From Actinomadura spongiicola (lineage in GTDB: Bacteria; Actinomycetota; Actinomycetes; Streptosporangiales; Streptosporangiaceae), in assembly GCF_003432485.1 (NCBI RefSeq), contig NZ_QVNQ01000008.1:124001-188000 (forward strand): a stretch of DNA of 64,000 nucleotides, written 5' to 3'. Of the stretch, positions 58,550 to 64,000 are shown one piece after another. The first letter of the stretch is position 1, and every line of letters starts with the position of its first letter. Under the pieces are notes generated by a model that was not told the DNA's origin, searched no databases, and saw only the letters and a program-made list of their open reading frames with translations. Position numbers and translations under genes: made by a program.

Positions 58550-59848
58550 GTGAGCGATCGATGGGACCGGGAACAGGTGCTCGGCCTCGCGCCCGACGCG
58601 GCGTCCGCGAAGGCGGCGGGCGGCGTCGCCGAACCCGCCAAGTGGGCCGGAACGGGCTGTGACGACGAGGCGGTCTGGGGCGAGTGCAGGGGCAGCGGCA
58701 AGTCCGCGTACCGGACGTGCGCCGATCTGACCGAGCCGGCGTTCCGGTGCTCGTGCCCGAGCCGGAAGTTCCCCTGCAAGCACAGCCTCGGGCTGCTCCT
58801 GTTGTGGGCGGAGGGCGCGGTCGACGGCGGGCCGCGACCGGGCTGGGCCGCCGAGTGGATGGAGGAACGCCGGGCCCGCGCCGAGAAGGCGGTGGAGCGG
58901 CGGGCCGCCTCGGCCGCCAAGGCCCGGGATCCGAAGACGGTCGAACGGCGGGAGCGGCGCGTCGACGACGGGCTCGCCGAACTCGACCGGTGGCTCCACG
59001 ACCAGGTCGCGCACGGGCTCGCGCAGGCGGAGAAGGCCCCCTACAAGATGTGGGACGACGTGGCCAGGCGCCTCGTGGACGCGCAGGCCAGCGCGCTCGC
59101 CGGGCATGTCAGGGGCCTCGCCGCGATCCCCCGGCGGCCCGACTGGCCCGGCCGCCTGCTGGAGGAGTACGCGCTGCTGCGCCTGCTCGTGCGGGCGTAC
59201 CGGCGGCGCGACGAGCTGCCTGAGGGGCTGCGCGACACCGTCCGGTCCCGTGTCGGGTTCACCGTCCCGCAGGACGAGGTGCTGGCGGACGGCGAGAAGG
59301 TCCGTGACCGGTGGTGCGTCATCGGGCAGCGCGACACCGCCCAGGAGCTGCTGACGACACGGCGGGTGTGGCTGCGGGGGCGGCGGACGGGGCGTCCCGC
59401 GCTCGTGTTGTCCTTCGCCGCGCCGGGCACGTCCCTGGACGCGTCGCTCGTCGTCGGCACGGAGATCGAGGCGGACCTGGCTTTCTACCCGGGGTCGCCG
59501 CCGCTGCGGGCCCTGGTCGCCGGGCGGGACGGGCCGGTCGCGCCGGGCCGGCCCGCCGGAACGTCCGTCCGGGCGTTCCTGGACGAGCACGCCGCGGCCC
59601 TCGCGCAGGACCCGTGGATCGACCGCTGGCCCGCGACGTTGGAGAGCGTGCGCCTGGCCCGCGCGGACGGCGGCGACCTGTTCGCCGTCGACGACGCCGG
59701 GGACGCGCTGCCGCTCCGGCCGATCGATCCATGGCGGCTGCTCGCGCTGTCGGGCGGCGGTCCCGTCACGATGGCGGGCGAATGGAGCCCGCGCGGCCTG
59801 CGTCCGCTGGCCGCGTGGCACGACGACGAGGGAACGGTGATCGTGTGA
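58550..59848 (+). CDS. SWIM zinc-finger protein
   Basis: 432 aa. The SWIM motif is FRCSCPSRKFPCKHSLGLLL (CxC...CxH), near residues 65-85. Upstream is GECRGSGKSAYRTC. The remainder is a mixed domain found only with this cassette in my memory. SWIM fingers bind DNA or protein. The GTG start gives VSDRWDREQVLGLAPDA. It overlaps the next gene by GTGA. Confidence 0.87.
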   Translation: MSDRWDREQVLGLAPDAASAKAAGGVAEPAKWAGTGCDDEAVWGECRGSGKSAYRTCADLTEPAFRCSCPSRKFPCKHSLGLLLLWAEGAVDGGPRPGWAAEWMEERRARAEKAVERRAASAAKARDPKTVERRERRVDDGLAELDRWLHDQVAHGLAQAEKAPYKMWDDVARRLVDAQASALAGHVRGLAAIPRRPDWPGRLLEEYALLRLLVRAYRRRDELPEGLRDTVRSRVGFTVPQDEVLADGEKVRDRWCVIGQRDTAQELLTTRRVWLRGRRTGRPALVLSFAAPGTSLDASLVVGTEIEADLAFYPGSPPLRALVAGRDGPVAPGRPAGTSVRAFLDEHAAALAQDPWIDRWPATLESVRLARADGGDLFAVDDAGDALPLRPIDPWRLLALSGGGPVTMAGEWSPRGLRPLAAWHDDEGTVIV

Positions 59849-61413
59849 CCGCGTGGGACGAGCATGTCACCGCCGCGCTGCTCGGCACCGAACGGCGCGT
59901 CCCGCCGCCCTTGTCCCTGGCGGCCGAGCGGTCCACGCCGGGAGCGGCGGGTGGTCCCCCGCCACAGGACGCCGAGGACGGTGACGCGGCGGGGCGGCTG
60001 CTCGACCAGGCGGCGGTCCTGACCGTGCGGCGGCGGGCCGGGCGCGTTCCCGCGGCCGGGGCGCCCGAGCCCGTGGCGCTCGCCCCGGTGGAGGACGCGC
60101 CGGCGGTGCCCGGCCCGGCGGCGACGCGGCTGCGGCGGATCCTGGTCGGCGAGCAGATCAGGGTGCTGCCCGAATGGCTGGACGCGGCGGCCCGCCACGG
60201 CCTCCGGGTGCCCGCCCAGTCGCTGCCCGACCTGCTGGAGCGGGGACGCGGCGACCGGTCGCTGCGGCCGCTGATCGTGCGGGCGGCCGGGCGGCGCGGC
60301 GTGTGGCTGGCGTTGCAGAACACCGACTGGGCGTACCTGGTCGGCGCCGGGGACGATCCCGGCGGCGGCCCCGAGGTGTGGGAGACCGGAACACGCAACC
60401 GGCGCGTGGCGTATCTGACCAGGCTTCGCGGCACCGACCCGGGGCGGGCGCGGGAGCTGCTGCGGGCGACATGGGCCACCGAGCCCGCGCCCGACCGCGC
60501 GGCGTTCCTCGCCACGTTCGCGCACGGGCTGTCGCTGGACGACGAGGAGTTCCTCGAATCGGCGCTGGAGGATCGCGGGAAGGACGTCCGGCAGCACGCG
60601 TCCGACCTGCTGGCCCGCCTGCCCGGGTCGGCGTACGGGGAGCGGATGGCGGCACGGGCCCGCGCCTGCCTGACCCCGGAGAAGCGCAGGACCCGGGGCC
60701 GGACGCGGACCTGGATCCGGGTCGAGCCGCCGCGCGCCCACGACGAGGACCTCGCCCGCGACGGCGTCCCGTTCCATCCGAGCGGATCGTTCGCGCCGCG
60801 GAGCGGCGGCGAGCCCGTGGGCACGCGGGCGGCGTGGCTGCGCGAGATCCTCGCCCGCACTCCCCTGTCCACCTGGACGGAGCTGTTCGCCACCACCCCG
60901 ACGGAGATCGTGTGCCTGCCGGTCCCGGAACCGGACGGACGCGACGTCCACATCGGGTGGGCACGGGCCGCGCTCGCCCAGCACGACGCCGGATGGGCGC
61001 GGGCGCTGCTCAAGGGCGGGGTGCTGGCGGACGAGCCGGAGGCCCTCGCCGACCTGGTGTCCGTCCTGCCGGAGGCGGAGCGCGACACGGCCGCGGCCGA
61101 CCTGCTCCGGTGGATGAAAGGGCGGTCGGACGCGCTGCGCGTGCTCGAACGCGTCCCCGGGCCGTGGACGGGCGCGCTCGCGTCGGCCGTGGTCGCGACG
61201 CTGGACGCGGCGGCCCGTCCCGGCCTGGTCAAGCGGATCACGACACGCGAGGAGCACCTGGTCACCCAGCTCTGCCGGCTCGCCGACCTGCGGCTCGACC
61301 CAGCGGTCGCGCCCAGGCTCGACCACATGGACCCGACGGCCGCACCGGCCGTCACCGAACTGATCGCCACGCTGCGTTTCCGCGCCGAGATGCTGAAGGA
61401 GCTTGCCCCGTGA
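59845..61413 (+). CDS. DUF5691 family protein
   Basis: 522 aa, beginning VTAWDEHVTAALLGTERR, characteristic of the SWIM-associated family. It is helical, HEAT-like, with repeated Arg/Leu-rich helices (RARELLRATWATEPAPDRAA; FLESALEDRGKDVRQHASDL). No catalytic motif. The stop overlaps the following ATPase start by GTGA. Likely an adaptor between the SWIM protein and the AAA+ ATPase. Confidence 0.85.
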   Translation: MTAWDEHVTAALLGTERRVPPPLSLAAERSTPGAAGGPPPQDAEDGDAAGRLLDQAAVLTVRRRAGRVPAAGAPEPVALAPVEDAPAVPGPAATRLRRILVGEQIRVLPEWLDAAARHGLRVPAQSLPDLLERGRGDRSLRPLIVRAAGRRGVWLALQNTDWAYLVGAGDDPGGGPEVWETGTRNRRVAYLTRLRGTDPGRARELLRATWATEPAPDRAAFLATFAHGLSLDDEEFLESALEDRGKDVRQHASDLLARLPGSAYGERMAARARACLTPEKRRTRGRTRTWIRVEPPRAHDEDLARDGVPFHPSGSFAPRSGGEPVGTRAAWLREILARTPLSTWTELFATTPTEIVCLPVPEPDGRDVHIGWARAALAQHDAGWARALLKGGVLADEPEALADLVSVLPEAERDTAAADLLRWMKGRSDALRVLERVPGPWTGALASAVVATLDAAARPGLVKRITTREEHLVTQLCRLADLRLDPAVAPRLDHMDPTAAPAVTELIATLRFRAEMLKELAP

Positions 61414-62540
61414 CCGAACCGAACACCCCGGGGGACCCGGGGGGTCGTCCCTCCGGAGAGACGGGCGCCGTGCTGCGGCCGCACGCCGAGGACGCGCACG
61501 CCGGGGAGCTGGCCCGGCTCGCCGAGCACGACGACCGGCCACGCCCGCCCGGCTGGCGGCTGTCGCCGTGGGCCGTCACCACGTACCTGCTCGGCGGTGA
61601 CCTGCCCGACGGCACGTCGATCAGCCCGAAGTACGTGGGGCCGCGCCGCCTGATGGAGGTCGCGGTCGCGACGCTCGCCACCGACCGGGCGCTGCTGCTC
61701 CTCGGCGTGCCGGGCACGGCGAAGACGTGGGTGTCGGAGCATCTCGCGGCCGCCGTCAGCGGCGACTCGACCCTGCTCGTCCAGGGGACGGCGGGCACGG
61801 CGGAGGAGGCGATCCGGTACGGGTGGAACTACGCGCGGCTCCTCGCCGAGGGCCCGTCGGAGAAGGCGCTGGTGGAGAGCCCGGTGATGCGGGCGATGCG
61901 GCGCGGCGCGGTCGCCCGGATCGAGGAGCTGACCCGCATCCCGTCCGACGTCCAGGACACGTTGATCACGGTCCTGTCGGAGAAGACGCTGCCCGTCCCC
62001 GAGCTGAACACCGAGGTGCAGGCCCGCAGGGGCTTCACGGTCATCGCGACCGCCAACGACCGCGACCGGGGCGTCAACGAGCTGTCCAGCGCGCTGCGTC
62101 GCCGGTTCAACACCGTCGTGCTGCCGCTGCCCGAGTCCGTCGAGGACGAGGTCGACATCGTGGCGCGCCGCGTCGACCAGATCGGCGCCGGGCTGGAGCT
62201 GCCCGAGGCCCCGGCGGGGCTGGAGGAGATCCGCCGGGTCGTCACCGTGTTCCGGGAGCTGCGCTCGGGGATGACCGGCGACGGGCGGACGAAGCTGAAG
62301 TCGCCCAGCGGGACCCTCAGCACCGCCGAGGCCATCTCGGTGATCACGAGCGGGCTGGCGCTGGCCGCGCACTTCGGCGACGGCGTGCTGCGCGCCGCGG
62401 ACGTGGCGGGCGGGATCGTCGGCGCCGTCGTCCAGGACCCGGTGTCGGACCGGGTGGTGTGGCGGGAGTACCTGGAGGCGGTCGTCCGGGACCGTCCGGA
62501 GTGGCGGGACTTCTACCGTGCCTGCCGGGAGGTGTCTTGA
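61410..62540 (+). CDS. MoxR-like AAA+ ATPase of the SWIM/DUF5682 cassette
   Basis: 376 aa. Walker A is LLGVPGTAKTWVSEHL. The Walker B position reads VARIEELTRIPSDVQ, with Glu-Glu in place of Asp-Glu. Sensor 1 is FTVIATANDRDRGVNELSSA. The C-terminal lid lies near TAEAISVITSGLALAAHF. Related to MoxR/RavA ATPases, which remodel VWA partners. The GTG overlaps the DUF5691 stop, and its own stop overlaps the next TTG start, so the four genes are translationally coupled. Confidence 0.88.
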   Translation: MTEPNTPGDPGGRPSGETGAVLRPHAEDAHAGELARLAEHDDRPRPPGWRLSPWAVTTYLLGGDLPDGTSISPKYVGPRRLMEVAVATLATDRALLLLGVPGTAKTWVSEHLAAAVSGDSTLLVQGTAGTAEEAIRYGWNYARLLAEGPSEKALVESPVMRAMRRGAVARIEELTRIPSDVQDTLITVLSEKTLPVPELNTEVQARRGFTVIATANDRDRGVNELSSALRRRFNTVVLPLPESVEDEVDIVARRVDQIGAGLELPEAPAGLEEIRRVVTVFRELRSGMTGDGRTKLKSPSGTLSTAEAISVITSGLALAAHFGDGVLRAADVAGGIVGAVVQDPVSDRVVWREYLEAVVRDRPEWRDFYRACREVS

Positions 62541-64000
62541 GCCACGTCGAGGTCTACGGGATCCGGCACCACGGGCCCGGCTCGGCGCGGGCGCTGCGCG
62601 GCGCCCTGGAGGAGTTCAAGCCGGACGCGGTGCTGATCGAGGGCCCGCCGGAGGCCGACCCGATCGTGGAGCTGGCCGGTGACCCGGACATGGTGCCGCC
62701 GGTCGCGCTCCTCGCCTACTCCCCCGCCCCGACGTCCGGCTCCGCCGCCGGCTCGGGGGAGGGCGGTGGCGACGGTGACCGCGACCGGAAGGCCGCGTTC
62801 TGGCCGTTCGCCGAGTTCAGCCCCGAATGGCAGGCGATCCGGTACGCGCTCGGCGCGGGCGTCCCCGTCCGTTTCTGTGACCTTCCGGCCGCGCACCAGC
62901 TCGTCCCGGCCGACGACGACGAGCACGAGGACGAGGCAGCGGAGGACGCAGCGGAGGAGGTCGAGGCGTCCGGGGACGCGGCGGAGGTGATCCGGCTCGA
63001 CCCGCTCGGCTGGCTGGCCAAGGCCGCAGGTTACGACGACGCCGAACGGTGGTGGGACGACGTCGTGGAGCATCGCGGCGGCGGCCCGTCCCCGTTCGCC
63101 GCGATCGCGGAGGCCATGACGGAGCTGCGCGAGCAGCTCGCCGCGCTGCCGGAGGGGAAGGCGTCCGCGGCGCTGCCGCCCGGCCACGCGCTGCGCGAGG
63201 AGCGGCGCGAGGCCCACATGCGGCGGACGCTGCGCCGCACCCTCAAGGAGGGGCACGAGCGGGTCGCGGTGGTCTGCGGCGCGTGGCACGTCCCGGCCCT
63301 GCGGGCGAAGGTCCCGGCGGCGCACGACGACCGGACGTTGCGCGGCCTGCCGAAGGCCAAGGTCGCGATGACCTGGGTGCCGTGGACGCACGGGCGGCTC
63401 GCGGGCTGGTCCGGGTACGGCGCGGGCGTCCGGTCCCCCGGCTGGTACCACCATCTGTTCATCGCCCGGGACCGTCCGATCGAACGGTGGCTGACCGCCG
63501 CGGCCCGCGTCCTGCGCGAGGAGGATCTGCACGTCTCGTCGGCGCACGTCATCGAGGCGGTGCGGCTCGCCGAGGCGCTCGCGGCGCTGCGCGGCCGCCC
63601 CCTCGCGGGGCTGGACGAGGTGACCGAGGCGACGCGGGCGGTGCTGTGCGAGGGCGCCGACCTGCCCGTCGACCTGATCCAGAAGCGGATGGTGGTGGGC
63701 GAGCGGCTCGGCGCCGTCCCTGAGCGGACGCCGATGGTGCCGCTCGCCCGCGACCTGCGGGCCGAGCAGCGGCGGCTCCGGCTCAAACCGTCCGCCCTCG
63801 ACCGGGAGCAGGACCTCGACCTGCGCAAACCCACCGATCTCGACCGCAGCAGGCTGCTGCACCGGCTCCGCCTCCTGGACGTGCCCTGGGGCGTCCCGGC
63901 GGAGACCGGCCGGTCCAAGGGCACGTTCCGGGAGACGTGGACGCTGACCTGGCGGCCCGAGTTCGACGTCGAGCTGATCGAGGCGAGCGCGTGGGGCACC
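62537..64000 (+). CDS. DUF5682 family protein (3' end outside the window)
   Basis: 488 residues are visible with no stop, from a TTG overlapping the preceding TGA. The N-terminus VEVYGIRHHGPGSARALRGA with PDAVLIEGPPEADPIVELA is the family signature and resembles TraB/ChaN-like folds. FAEFSPEWQAIRYALGAGVP and VAVVCGAWHVPALRAKVP follow. There is an acidic low-complexity segment at 130-150. In related loci a VWA-domain protein follows; that would lie right of this window. Function unknown. Confidence 0.85.
   Translation, partial: MSHVEVYGIRHHGPGSARALRGALEEFKPDAVLIEGPPEADPIVELAGDPDMVPPVALLAYSPAPTSGSAAGSGEGGGDGDRDRKAAFWPFAEFSPEWQAIRYALGAGVPVRFCDLPAAHQLVPADDDEHEDEAAEDAAEEVEASGDAAEVIRLDPLGWLAKAAGYDDAERWWDDVVEHRGGGPSPFAAIAEAMTELREQLAALPEGKASAALPPGHALREERREAHMRRTLRRTLKEGHERVAVVCGAWHVPALRAKVPAAHDDRTLRGLPKAKVAMTWVPWTHGRLAGWSGYGAGVRSPGWYHHLFIARDRPIERWLTAAARVLREEDLHVSSAHVIEAVRLAEALAALRGRPLAGLDEVTEATRAVLCEGADLPVDLIQKRMVVGERLGAVPERTPMVPLARDLRAEQRRLRLKPSALDREQDLDLRKPTDLDRSRLLHRLRLLDVPWGVPAETGRSKGTFRETWTLTWRPEFDVELIEASAWGT

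Noticed and set aside
1..64000. tRNA, rRNA, prophage, transposase or integrase genes
   Set aside because: None recognised by reading both strands; small RNAs without clear structure could still have been missed.

Overview
The window is GC-rich (about 70% or more), with many GTG starts and tightly coupled genes. It encodes a SapB/AmfS-like class III lanthipeptide locus, streptogrisin-type proteases, an F420-type PPOX protein and TgpA/DUF58/MoxR cassettes. This suggests a filamentous actinomycete, probably in or near Streptosporangiales/Thermomonosporaceae (Actinomadura-like); the genus is inference. I saw no rRNA, tRNA, CRISPR array, IS element or prophage gene.

Region 1 (1-10.4 kb) is a lanthipeptide locus. 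It holds the end of a large LuxR-type regulator, a three-domain class III synthetase (LanKC), a 36-residue precursor peptide behind a near-perfect Shine-Dalgarno, a strong hairpin, two ABC exporter half-transporters and a convergent RamR-like response regulator. An ornithine cyclodeaminase-family gene follows. The order synthetase-peptide-transporter-transporter-regulator is that of ram/amf morphogen clusters.

Region 2 (10.4-21.8 kb) is accessory metabolism and secretion: two paralogous secreted S1 proteases with the same upstream motif, a type II thioesterase, a secreted protein of unknown function, a frameshifted Uma2 nuclease gene, a DUF2000/AraC pair, an ADP-ribosylglycohydrolase, and a divergent aldolase/sugar-kinase pair.

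Region 3 (21.9-32.3 kb) is a six-gene operon: GrpE-like, lidless Hsp70, a large FN3 scaffold, a zinc-ribbon GTPase, a GAP1-type GTPase-associated protein and a membrane zinc-ribbon GTPase. Almost every gene overlaps or abuts the next. It looks like a complete NTP-driven signalling or conflict system and is my best candidate for the little-described system.

Region 4 (32.4-46.2 kb) holds an MFS efflux pump, an HtrA-like lipoprotein protease, an FdhF/YdeP-type molybdopterin oxidoreductase followed by a 156-bp tandem repeat, and a catabolic locus. That locus has amidase and 2-hydroxyacid dehydrogenase on one strand, and DUF3830, two maleate isomerase-like proteins, a GntR regulator and an aminotransferase on the other. 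GATTGTCGACAATC-type palindromes sit on its promoters. A methylacyl-CoA racemase closes it.

Region 5 (46.2-64 kb) holds a sigma-like/transmembrane protein, a Ser/Thr kinase, a membrane FN3 protein, a threonine dehydratase, a MoxR-DUF58-TgpA operon whose transglutaminase triad is substituted, an M50-type peptidase, and a SWIM-DUF5691-MoxR-DUF5682 operon that runs off the right edge.
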